This document shows, piece after piece, positions 1 through 7,663 of a stretch of DNA of 40,180 nucleotides. The position numbers and the translations under genes are program-made. The stretch is from a bacterium. Lineage in GTDB: Bacteria; Planctomycetota; J058; JAJDCP01. The first letter of the stretch is position 1; each line of letters starts with the position of its first letter. Under the pieces are notes generated by a model. That model was not told the origin of the DNA. It worked only from the letters and a program-made list of their open reading frames with translations, and did not search any database. The stretch is taken from positions 1-40,180 of the forward strand of contig JAUIEM010000025.1 of the NCBI GenBank assembly GCA_030428695.1. The letters run 5' to 3'.

Positions 1-854
1 TCCCGGCGCACCCCGGCGAGGCCGTAGGCCGCCAGCACCTGCTGCGGGGGGATGCACAGGTCCGGGTATTCCTCGAAGATGATGCCCGCCTCGACGCAGG
101 CCGCGAGGGTCCGGCGGAGCTGGCGCTCGACCGCGTCGCGCCGCGTCGGCGGCTGGAGGTCCTGGTGGATGAACAGCATCCGACGCGGCCGGAAGCGCGC
201 GAAGCGCTCGACGAAGAGCGGGAGCTCGTCGCTGTTCTCCGGCATGATCACGGCCTGGATCTGGAGCCGGGGCAGCGCGCTCTCGCCCCGCATCGCGGCG
301 AAGGTCTCGAGGTTCTCGAGCAGCGTGTCGAAGCTTGCGCCGCGCCGGATCGACTCGTAGACCGCCGCGCTCGCCCCGTCGACGGAGACGTGGATGTCGG
401 TCAGCCCCGACGCGAGGATCTTGCGACACATGCGCGGCCGCATCAGCTGCGCGTTCGTCGTGATCGTGATCTCCGGGACGCCGAAGTCGACGACGCGCGC
501 GACGTAGTCGAAGAAGCCCCGCACCATCAGCGGCTCGTGCAGGCAGGAGAGGACGGCGTTCGCGGTGTGCGGGAACAGGGCCGCGGCGAGCTGCTCGTAG
601 GTGTCGCGACCCAGCTGCTGCGTCGCCTTGCCGTCGGCGTGGGGAATGTGGCACATCACGCAGCGGAGGTTGCACTGGTCCGTCAGGTCGAGGTAGACCT
701 CGAGGAAGCGCTCGCCGCGCGCCGCCGCCCCCGGCTGCCACCGATCCTGGTCAGCGGGGTCCGCCAGCGCCTCGATCCAGCGCTGCAGGGGGCGGGCCCC
801 CTGCGCCAGCTCCAGGAACTTCCTCAGCAGGGCCTCGGCGCCGTCGCGCAGCAC
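1..854 (-). CDS. Radical SAM domain protein (3' end outside window)
   Basis: The minus strand reads open from a GTG at 854 to the left edge, about 284 codons. A GGAGGAGGAG ribosome binding site lies just upstream of the GTG, which supports this start. About 60 residues in, the protein has the sequence DQCNLRCVMCH, the CxxxCxxC motif that binds the 4Fe-4S cluster in radical SAM enzymes. The later stretches TTNAQLM and DIHVSVDGAS match the strand patterns of the SAM barrel in the SPASM/MoaA-like group. The protein therefore probably makes a 5'-deoxyadenosyl radical in the cytoplasm; its substrate cannot be told. The C-terminus, where a SPASM or B12 domain would show, is not in the window. A GT-C-like membrane protein gene lies 124 bp upstream on the same strand, so co-transcription is possible. 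Confidence 0.85.
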   Translation of the reverse strand, partial: MLRDGAEALLRKFLELAQGARPLQRWIEALADPADQDRWQPGAAARGERFLEVYLDLTDQCNLRCVMCHIPHADGKATQQLGRDTYEQLAAALFPHTANAVLSCLHEPLMVRGFFDYVARVVDFGVPEITITTNAQLMRPRMCRKILASGLTDIHVSVDGASAAVYESIRRGASFDTLLENLETFAAMRGESALPRLQIQAVIMPENSDELPLFVERFARFRPRRMLFIHQDLQPPTRRDAVERQLRRTLAACVEAGIIFEEYPDLCIPPQQVLAAYGLAGVRR

Positions 855-978
855 GTCTCCTCCTCCGGCCCCGCCGCGCTCGACGGGAAGACCGATCCGG
901 GGCTATGGTACCGCAGGGCCGCGGTCTTCGCATCCACCCGCATCGCGGCACGCCGGATCGGCCGCCCCGCAGACGCGC

Positions 979-2862
979 TCAGCGCTCGACGCGCCAGAAG
1001 GAGACCGGGAGGACGCCGTGGGTCCCGGGCAGCTCCGTCGCTTCCCGCAGCTCCTCACGGGGCTCGACCCGCAGGGCATAGGACGGGCACACCAACAGCA
1101 CGTCCCGGTCCGCGCTCAGCACGTCCAGGCTCGGGACCACCTCGATCTCCAGCAGGCGCAGCCAGGTCTGGTCGTAGATCCCGTCGGGGTCGCAGATCAG
1201 CCATCGCACGGGCTCGTCGCTCAGGAAGTCCATGAAGGCCCGGGTCGTGTAGAGCTCCCAGTGCAGCGCGGCCGTCCTCTCGAACTCCGAGTGGAAGGCG
1301 TCGACCGGCGGGATCATGAAGACGAGATGGCTCCGTTCGGCCTCGGGGAGGAGCGCCTGCAGCGTCGGCACGTGGCTCCTGCGGCGTTGGTTCACCTGCC
1401 CTTGCTGCAGGTCGTAGAACGGGAAGGACTGAGCGATGCACAGCGCCGGCAGGCCGACCGTCAGGACCAGCGCCAGCCACCGTCCTCGGCGGCTCCGCTG
1501 CGCGTGGCGCAGGCCGCGCGCGCCGTAGTAGAAGAGGGCGGGGAACAGGAACGGGTAGCACGGGACGAAGTAGTGGACGTTCATGATCCCGAGCAGGTAG
1601 TAGGCGAACGCGTAGGCGACCCCGGCGTAGAGCAGCCCATCAAAGGTCAGCAGGTCCAGGTCCAGCGCCTTCCTGCGGACGATCCGCACCAGCGTCGCGA
1701 CGGCTCGCACGAGCGCGACGGGCGCCGCGAGCAGGATCACCCACAGATCGTAGTGGACGAAGTAGGAGAGGGACATCCCGGTCGAGAAGTCGGGGACGCG
1801 GCCGACGTTGTAGGGACGCTCCGATCCGTCGAGGGGCAGGATGATCCAGACGTAGAAGGCCAGGACGAAGAGGAGGCAGGACGCGACCATCGCCAGCTGA
1901 AAGACCGCGCGCTTCCGCCCCAGGGCCGAGAACCCGGCCGCGAACGGCGGGAGCATCGCGATCAGCACGGCCCCGAAGGTCGGCTCCTTGACGTACAGGG
2001 CCATGCTGCCGAAGAGGAGCGAGAGCCCGTACGCCATCGTCGAGCCGCGGCTCCGCGTGCCGACGACATACAGCGTGATGCACAGCGCGAGGAGAAAGGT
2101 CAGGAACGCCTCGTGGAAGCAGGCCATCGCGCAGGCGAAGTAGAGTCCCGGGGACGTGATCAGGCAGGCGACGAGGAGGCAGGCCGCGGTGTGCAGCAGC
2201 CGCGCCGATTCCTCTCCGACCGACAGGACCCTGCGCACGGCGAACACCATCGTCAGCAGCGTGCAGCCGACGATGGTCAGGAACTTGAAGGCTTCCCAGC
2301 CGTAGTAGACGTACGGCGCGTTGCCGAAGGGGAGCAGGATGTTGTACTCGTACCCGAGGGGCGAGAACCGCAGGATGGCAGGGATCACGAAGTTCGGAGA
2401 CCACTCCCCGACGAGGGTCGTGGTCAGCAGCTGGTGGTCGTCGCCGAACACCCAGTTGGCGTCCGCGATCACGAACCAGGCCGTGCGCGCAGCGAGGGCC
2501 AGCATCAGTATCACGCTGCACCAGAACAGCACCTCGACTGTTCCACGCCAGGCGAGGTCGGCCGCGATCTGCACACCCGACCGCCCGCTGCCGTCGGCGC
2601 GTGAACGACGGAACGCGGACACGGCGCGCCTCCCGCTCAGCAGGCCCGCGCGAAGGAAGAGGTACACGCCGCCGACCAAGGAAAGGATGCGGCACCACTC
2701 CAGGTCGGCCCGGCCCTGGTCGGTGAGGTAGCCGTTCGGGGAGAGGTGCCGGGCGGCGAAATCCGGGGTGACGGCGAAGAACGCGGCGATCCCGAGCAGC
2801 CCGGCGAAGGCTCCCAGGATCAGCGTGTGTGGCTTTCTGTCCACGTCCTGGCTCGTCCTCAC
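979..2862 (-). CDS. Polytopic membrane protein, GT-C glycosyltransferase-like
   Basis: This 627-residue protein starts at GTG 2862. About ten or more hydrophobic segments alternate with short charged loops, beginning with LILGAFAGLLGIAAFF near residue 14, and a soluble C-terminal tail of about 130 residues follows. The first large outer loop contains VFGDDHQLLTT; acidic residues at this place are typical of lipid-linked-sugar glycosyltransferases of the GT-C fold (families such as GT39 and GT83). The role is inferred from topology and this acidic loop only, and no specific family is recognised. It may act in glycan or cell-surface assembly at the inner membrane. A promoter-like pair lies 40-67 bp upstream. 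The radical SAM gene follows on the same strand. Confidence 0.7.
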   Translation of the reverse strand: MRTSQDVDRKPHTLILGAFAGLLGIAAFFAVTPDFAARHLSPNGYLTDQGRADLEWCRILSLVGGVYLFLRAGLLSGRRAVSAFRRSRADGSGRSGVQIAADLAWRGTVEVLFWCSVILMLALAARTAWFVIADANWVFGDDHQLLTTTLVGEWSPNFVIPAILRFSPLGYEYNILLPFGNAPYVYYGWEAFKFLTIVGCTLLTMVFAVRRVLSVGEESARLLHTAACLLVACLITSPGLYFACAMACFHEAFLTFLLALCITLYVVGTRSRGSTMAYGLSLLFGSMALYVKEPTFGAVLIAMLPPFAAGFSALGRKRAVFQLAMVASCLLFVLAFYVWIILPLDGSERPYNVGRVPDFSTGMSLSYFVHYDLWVILLAAPVALVRAVATLVRIVRRKALDLDLLTFDGLLYAGVAYAFAYYLLGIMNVHYFVPCYPFLFPALFYYGARGLRHAQRSRRGRWLALVLTVGLPALCIAQSFPFYDLQQGQVNQRRRSHVPTLQALLPEAERSHLVFMIPPVDAFHSEFERTAALHWELYTTRAFMDFLSDEPVRWLICDPDGIYDQTWLRLLEIEVVPSLDVLSADRDVLLVCPSYALRVEPREELREATELPGTHGVLPVSFWRVER

Positions 2863-2901
2863 GGCTGCGAATCGCTCGTGCTTCGGGGGGGGCGAGCCTG
2901 G

Positions 2902-2929
2902 ATTATGGCGGAGTCCGGGGCGGAATCAA
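2902..2929 (-). promoter_or_regulatory. Putative sigma-70-type promoter of the GT-C-like gene
   Basis: Reading the minus strand, TTGATT (2929-2924) is followed after 16 bases by CATAAT (2907-2902). This is a reasonable -35/-10 pair placed about 40 bases before the GTG at 2862. It was found by eye and not scored. Confidence 0.4.
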
Positions 2930-3252
2930 TGGGCGTTCGGTGTGGGGCTCTCGGCGAAGGGCTGCGTGATCGGGTCCGTTTTCTGCGCGTCGCTTGGAGG
3001 GCCTGCATCCTCGTTCGCCAGGCGCTCGCAGGCGGGAAGCGGAAGCCCGCGGGCACGCTGCAGGCGCTCGCGCAACTGTTGATCGATGACGCATGACCTT
3101 CCGTTGAGCTGAGCTGAGGAGGATCACTTTCAGCGACGATCGGGAGGCCCATAGTGGAGTCCGCACCTACGGTTGCGATGATCGTCGCCGTACCATGGCG
3201 CGAGCGTATACATACCTTTCGTGAACGGCCCCGAAGTTGAAGCGGAGTGAAT
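2930..3252. other. Intergenic region between divergent genes
   Basis: This gap separates the minus-strand membrane protein from the first plus-strand gene of the island. Base composition falls here from the GC-rich left flank to a more mixed sequence, so the island edge may lie in it. I see no convincing gene, no tRNA and no long repeat. A TATACAT stretch near 3209 could be a -10 element for the gene at 3253, but no good -35 sits at the right distance. Confidence 0.4.
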
Positions 3253-3717
3253 ATGAAGAACGTCAGGCCTCGCAAGATTCGTTTGTCACGACTCCAAAAT
3301 ACGATGTTGTGGCTGCTCGAAGAGGCTGGTGCCGAGGAACTCGTGATCTTGCTAAAAACCTTTGTCGCCGTGGGCCAGGCTCGCGATCGCTCCGTTGAGA
3401 CCTCGTCGCCGTGTCCAAAGCCCGGTCGACGCTCGGTTTTCCAGGACCTGGCAGAGGGGTCGGTCCGCGTCTCGCTCGGCATGTTTTCACAGGCCTTGGA
3501 CGGGCTCCTTGGTCTGGGCTTCGTCAAGTACTACAAGGACCACGGAGTCGGAGCCCGCTATTTCGCACTGTCGGCTGACCAGGTGCGAGCGCTTCCTGCT
3601 ACTGTTGAACTTCTCAGGACCTATGCTGGCCCGAATCACACCTGGGTGCATCGGGAGGCCTCCCCAGTCACGGGTATCATGCTCACCGAGGAAGGAGAGG
3701 CGAGCCTGACACGCTAA
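3253..3717 (+). CDS. Small protein, possible winged-helix DNA-binding domain
   Basis: The protein has 154 residues. ATG 3253 is preferred over the in-frame GTG at 3247 because GGAG at 3244-3247 lies five bases before it. The N-terminus is basic (VRPRKIRLSRLQNTML). Residues about 68-100 read as helix-turn-helix plus wing, with SLGMFSQALDGLLGLGFVKYYKDHGVGARYF resembling the recognition helix and beta hairpin of winged-helix regulators. No family can be named. Codon use is less GC-biased than in the flanking genes, which fits the accessory island. It is transcribed away from the defence-like operon and separated from it by about 1.3 kb of decayed sequence. It might regulate island genes, but nothing in the sequence shows that. 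Confidence 0.6.
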   Translation: MKNVRPRKIRLSRLQNTMLWLLEEAGAEELVILLKTFVAVGQARDRSVETSSPCPKPGRRSVFQDLAEGSVRVSLGMFSQALDGLLGLGFVKYYKDHGVGARYFALSADQVRALPATVELLRTYAGPNHTWVHREASPVTGIMLTEEGEASLTR

Positions 3718-3787
3718 GATACTTGAATTGGATGCTCAAGCCGTATCACGGACCTCAACTGTTCGCGGTAGTTCGGACAGCGTCCGA

Positions 3788-3847
3788 CTCCGAGCTGCGG
3801 CTCGGAGGAACTGTGCGCCTCGGTACCTCACTCAGTTGTGAGTGAGG
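3788..3847. repeat. Two adjacent perfect hairpins
   Basis: The first (3788-3807) has arms CTCCGAGC and GCTCGGAG around a four-base loop. The second (3826-3847) has arms CCTCACTCA and TGAGTGAGG around GTTG. Neither is followed by a T-run, so they are not typical intrinsic terminators. They lie about 70-130 bp after the stop of the winged-helix gene. Confidence 0.6.
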
Positions 3848-4329
3848 AATCCTGCGGCGCGGTGCCCCGGCCGGAAGGACCGTTCGCCACGCGCCCGGGT
3901 CGGAGGACCCGCCGGCGGCCGCGCCCCGGCAGGGATAGCCATCCAGTCCAGGCGCGTGGTACGGATCGGGATCGGGATCGCAATCGGGGTCGCAATGGAC
4001 CTCGGCCTCGCCGTCTTGCTATTGCCGCAGGCGACCCGGAGCTCTGGCCCGCCAGTTGCTCGCGCCCTGGAGCGGAGCCTGCGTCACAATCCATTGAGGC
4101 AGAGTAGGTTGGAGCAAGCGGCGGGCCAGAGCGGAGGGCTTAGCAGCAAGACGGCGTTGCCGAGCTGCGCGTCCGAGGTCCAGGTCTTCGATGAACGTCC
4201 GTTGGGTGGAGCCGGAGGCTGCGAGACTCGCCCATGGCGGTTCGAAGCCGCCCACAGCATTGACGATCTTGTCAGGGCGTTTCCAACCCTCATTCCGACG
4301 CAAACACGGCGGGGCAAGCGCCGGTCCGC

Positions 4330-4794
4330 GTAGAGCTTGCTTATCCAGGCTAATCCCCGGCGAGCTGCCGAACTCGCGAAAGGAAGGCCTCGAGGCGCTT
4401 CGGCGGGGCGACGACCAATACTTGAGCGGTGCCTGGATGGGCGAGAACGGCCGGCCGAGTCTCTGGGTTTCATCAGAGAGCTCCGCCGTGGCGGACTCGG
4501 CGATGTTTCGCGCTGTGTCGGGGTCGTGCATTGTGAGCTTCGCGAACTCCATGCCCGGTCGGTCGATGGCTGCAATCACATTGCGAAAGCCGAGGATCTG
4601 TGGTGCTTGGGCGACCAGTACGAGCGCGCTGTCCGCCTCAGCTCAGTGCGTGCGAATGCGCTCGGGTGCTCGTGGGCGTCGAGCAGGAGCTCGCGGATTT
4701 CGTTGCTCAGGGCGCCTGGTTCGACACAGGAGAGCGGGTAAACCAGAGTCACCCGGCTGCCGTCGTCCCGCGAGGCAGACTCTCCGCAGATTCA
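4330..4794 (-). pseudogene. Frameshifted remnant of an unidentified gene
   Basis: Two minus-strand frames carry protein-like sequence that joins end to end. From about 4791 downward one frame reads DDGSRVTLVYPLSCVEPG and continues through ALSNEIRELLLDAHEHPSAF. Near 4645 the likely coding frame switches, and the second reads EADSALVLVAQAPQILGF, NVIAAIDRPGMEFAKLTMHD and PDTARNIAESATAELSDE. The first frame has an in-frame TGA at 4792-4794 and the second has one just before the switch, so no intact start remains. The downstream end is uncertain; composition loses its protein-like character after about 4330, although the frame stays open to 4019. I do not recognise the family. An older frame may extend upstream to about 4870. 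Confidence 0.4.
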
Positions 4795-5054
4795 GCGGGG
4801 CCCGGTGTCGCGGGGGTAGGCGATGGTGAGATCTCGAGGGCCTACCCGCGCCAGGCCGCGCTGGAGGGCTTAGCTTAGCGGCGAAAGGGCGTTGGCGGGT
4901 TGCCAGTTTAGCTTAGCTGAACCAAGGAATCTAGTCTCTTCCTCGGGCTGGCGACTGGGCTACTGCTGTGGAATTCGTATCCGAAGAACCGTGATAACAG
5001 TGCGGGCATCCTAATGAGAACCAACACATCACTCTCGCATAGAGGGACCCTGTG

Positions 5055-6707
5055 CTAAGGTTCAAACATCTCTTCGTCTTCCACGTCGATTATCGGCTCG
5101 TACTGTAGCAACGCGCCTTCTTCGGGGACCTGAAGGAAGCCTCTAGCGAAGTCTCGCTCCTCCCTCACGAGTGCATCCCGTCGAAGCTCCATGAACGTGT
5201 CTTCGTCACCGACAAGCCATGCCGCATATGCCTCATTGGGAATGAGGTGACTTCGAAGGACGGTCTCACGTTCGCTCTTGTTCTCCAATGCACGAAACTG
5301 GTCCTCGGCCCTTCGCCTGTTGTTGGTACCAATGAGAATTCGGCCCGCGAGCGGCCAGCCCGTACTGCGTCCCTTACCTGCGATTGAGTAGCCGTCTGCC
5401 ATTCCAGCTTCGAGAATGTTGGAAAGCACTTCGCCAGTCGTGAGATCTCGTGGTCCTTTTGAGGCAAGGAACAAGTGGAAGACCCGAACCCGTGCAGCCT
5501 TGGGGTGAAAGGTCACCGGGTACGGCTCCATGAGCGCAGGCTCATTTAGGAGCTGGGTTTCCTCGCCAGCAGCCAGTGATCCGATCCTGCGCAGAAGTTC
5601 ATCCGCGCCAGAGGCTGTCGCGGCGCTGTATGCTTGGGAAAAGCCGCTTGCCCAAATCCAACGGACCAACTCGGACGCCTGGGCTGGTTCGGCTTTAGGG
5701 GTTCGGCGGAAGAACTCAGTCAACGCGACCAACTGTAGTGCGTAGGGGAGGACCCGTCCCGAGCGCACACCAACATTCTCAACCAGAAAGTCAACAGCGC
5801 GACCGAAGGCAACAGAGATCTCGGAGAATCGCTGCTGAAGCTGGTCGCCATGGCGATCTTGGACGGCTTGCCAATTGTCCTCGTAGACACTTTCCCCCAA
5901 ACTGGCGAGCAAGGCGCGAAGTACAGGGTCGGTCCCAAAGTTGTCGTGATTCGGGTAGTCGGCAAGTAGGCGCTTCGCTTCCCCCGCGAAGTCGAATGAG
6001 TCCTGGCGCCATGTAAGAGCAGCAAAAACCTCGTGCGGTTTCGCTGGCGTTCCTTGAGTATTGAGAAGGGTGAAAATGTTGACGGCCTCTGGCAAGTCGG
6101 CGTTCGTGACTTCGAGATATGGAACGCGATACTGGGCGAACGTCGTCTGAAGGGCGAAGGCTCGCCTTCGGTTCCTGTCCCAGCGTTCACGTTCCGTCGA
6201 GCCTTGTTGCGTGCGATCTCGCCTTTCGTCGATCCATGTTGTGAGAGGGTCCGCCTCGCTTGACAGCAAGTACCGTAGTGGAAGGTGTTGATCCTTTGGC
6301 GTGCGCTCGTGACTGAATTTCTCGCGGTCAAGGTCGTAGTAGACCAGGAACGCTCGTTTTTGACCCTCGAGACTGCCAGCCTCGTCATCGCTAAGGGAAA
6401 GAGCCCCCACCATTACCGACACACGCTGATGCCCATCAAGGACGTAGCCAACTTCCGTTGGTTTCGGTGGTTGCTCGGTGTCGAGCTGTATCGGGCCGAT
6501 TTCCCCAAAACTAGAGTAGCGTTCGCTTGTGCTCCAGATGAGAAGGGTTCCTACCGGGTACCCGAGGGCGATACTCCTGAATAGCATTCGGACTTGCTTG
6601 TACTTCCAGACGAACTCTCGCTGGAATCTCGGTACGCGAAGCCGACCGTTCCTCACTTGTTCGACCAACTGCTCGAAGCTGTAGGTCCTTGGTTCTACGC
6701 GGGCCAT
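5055..6707 (-). CDS. DUF262 (GmrSD N-terminal-like) protein
   Basis: The protein has 550 residues; its ATG at 6707 has AGGAG ten bases upstream. It carries the three DUF262 signatures: VPRFQREFVW (residues 25-34), LDGHQR (90-95) and FTLLNTQGTP (212-221). This ParB/Srx-like fold is the nucleotide-binding and hydrolysing half of GmrSD type IV restriction enzymes and is common in defence islands. The C-terminal third has RSHLIPNEAY and a following ELRRDALV segment, seen in DUF262 proteins that lack an obvious DUF1524 HNH nuclease; I see no HNH motif. It is the last gene of a three-gene minus-strand operon, eight bases after the TOPRIM-like gene. A nucleotide-dependent sensor or switch role is inferred. 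Codon use is less GC-rich than outside the island. Confidence 0.88.
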   Translation of the reverse strand: MARVEPRTYSFEQLVEQVRNGRLRVPRFQREFVWKYKQVRMLFRSIALGYPVGTLLIWSTSERYSSFGEIGPIQLDTEQPPKPTEVGYVLDGHQRVSVMVGALSLSDDEAGSLEGQKRAFLVYYDLDREKFSHERTPKDQHLPLRYLLSSEADPLTTWIDERRDRTQQGSTERERWDRNRRRAFALQTTFAQYRVPYLEVTNADLPEAVNIFTLLNTQGTPAKPHEVFAALTWRQDSFDFAGEAKRLLADYPNHDNFGTDPVLRALLASLGESVYEDNWQAVQDRHGDQLQQRFSEISVAFGRAVDFLVENVGVRSGRVLPYALQLVALTEFFRRTPKAEPAQASELVRWIWASGFSQAYSAATASGADELLRRIGSLAAGEETQLLNEPALMEPYPVTFHPKAARVRVFHLFLASKGPRDLTTGEVLSNILEAGMADGYSIAGKGRSTGWPLAGRILIGTNNRRRAEDQFRALENKSERETVLRSHLIPNEAYAAWLVGDEDTFMELRRDALVREERDFARGFLQVPEEGALLQYEPIIDVEDEEMFEP

Positions 6708-6715
6708 GAACTCTC

Positions 6716-7663
6716 CTATAACGCCGAGACGACGTAGTCAACTAGATTATCGAGCTCCTGCCCTTTGTTTCCGGCTCTCGCCCTGATGGAATTCTCGTGA
6801 AGGTGCCCTTGCTCTGGTTTCGGGAGGATGATCCTGTAGTAGTTGTTGTGTATCTGTTTCAGGTCATAGTAGTCCTTCTCTTCGTCCGAGAGTCGTTCAT
6901 ATGCTGCGATCCGATTTCCGTAGCGCGCCTTTGCCGCCGCCACCGGGATGTAGTTCTCTACTTCTCTCTTCTTTAGCACAAAAGGTTGAATGTCCCATGG
7001 TGTATCAAGCGATCCAAACTCCTCTGCGCAGGCCTGATTCGCGGCTACTGCAGTTAGGCCAAGAGGTTCCCTGGGTCCAGAACGATCACTGTCCACCAAG
7101 ACGATCAAACGAGGGGGCAGGCCAGCAGACTGTCTCGCAATGAGGCGGATCTGCCGCTCTAGTGTCCCGCCCCCTCCGTGTCTTATCTCGAGCCACCGTC
7201 CATCTCCGATCTCTGAGGCCTTCCAAGCGGACTTGAGAGCGTCAAAAGCTGACGTGCCGAGCCGTCGACGAAGTTTCCTAAAACCGACACGTGTCAGAAT
7301 CAGACGAAGGAAAGCCCCGTCGCTGAAAGCATTCTCGACTGCGATTAGCAGTGGCCGAGCGAGGTGCCAAGCTGCCGCGTCTGCGGGAATATGCCATGCG
7401 CCATTTTTGAAGTTGGGTTCCCCGCCCAGCCTCTCGACCCGCACCTGGCGAGTCTTCATTGTTCGACCAGCCTGTGTGGCGAGTTCTCTTGCAGCGACAC
7501 GCACATCTCTCGCTTCATGTTCGTACCACTGGCTATCTGTGATTTCAGATGGGTCTTCAAGGCACCATTCGTGCCGTCCCTCCACGAACAGCCAGAAGAT
7601 CGCCGTAATGAACCGCCCCGAGTCTCGGTCGCCAAGGGCATCTCTGGCGAACTCGACCTTCAA
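6716..7663 (-). CDS. Stand-alone TOPRIM-like nuclease-type protein
   Basis: The protein has 315 residues. The start is TTG at 7663, overlapping the stop of the upstream ATPase gene as TTGA, so translation is probably coupled. Three acidic motifs fit a TOPRIM fold: LIAVENAFSDG (residues 106-116, E110), LIVLVDSDRSGP (186-197, D191 and D193) and KKREVENYIP (231-240, E234/E236). In OLD-family and Gabija GajA nucleases the TOPRIM domain is fused behind an ABC-type ATPase; here the ATPase and the TOPRIM-like part are separate neighbouring genes. A metal-dependent nicking or cleaving activity under control of the ATPase is inferred from this. The N-terminal 100 residues match nothing I can name. Base composition is island-like. 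Confidence 0.72.
   Translation of the reverse strand: MKVEFARDALGDRDSGRFITAIFWLFVEGRHEWCLEDPSEITDSQWYEHEARDVRVAARELATQAGRTMKTRQVRVERLGGEPNFKNGAWHIPADAAAWHLARPLLIAVENAFSDGAFLRLILTRVGFRKLRRRLGTSAFDALKSAWKASEIGDGRWLEIRHGGGGTLERQIRLIARQSAGLPPRLIVLVDSDRSGPREPLGLTAVAANQACAEEFGSLDTPWDIQPFVLKKREVENYIPVAAAKARYGNRIAAYERLSDEEKDYYDLKQIHNNYYRIILPKPEQGHLHENSIRARAGNKGQELDNLVDYVVSAL

Larger units (their letters stand above)
3718..5054. other. 1.3 kb island segment without an intact gene
   Basis: No reading frame here has a start with a ribosome binding site and protein-like composition over its whole length; the longer open frames overlap in conflicting frames. The segment contains two perfect hairpins (3788-3847), a run of GGATCG-like repeats near 3964-3990, a frameshifted minus-strand gene relic (about 4330-4794), and two copies of TTAGCTTAGC at about 4870 and 4909. 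It reads as decayed DNA between the winged-helix gene and the DUF262 operon. Confidence 0.5.

Noticed and set aside
2859..3527. Minus-strand frame opposite the winged-helix gene
   Set aside because: Ser/Arg/Pro-rich low complexity without a ribosome binding site; it conflicts with the better supported plus-strand gene at 3253.
3842..4333. Plus-strand frame with a hydrophobic stretch near 3960-4030
   Set aside because: The stretch comes from a GGATCG-type repeat. The rest is not protein-like and there is no ribosome binding site.
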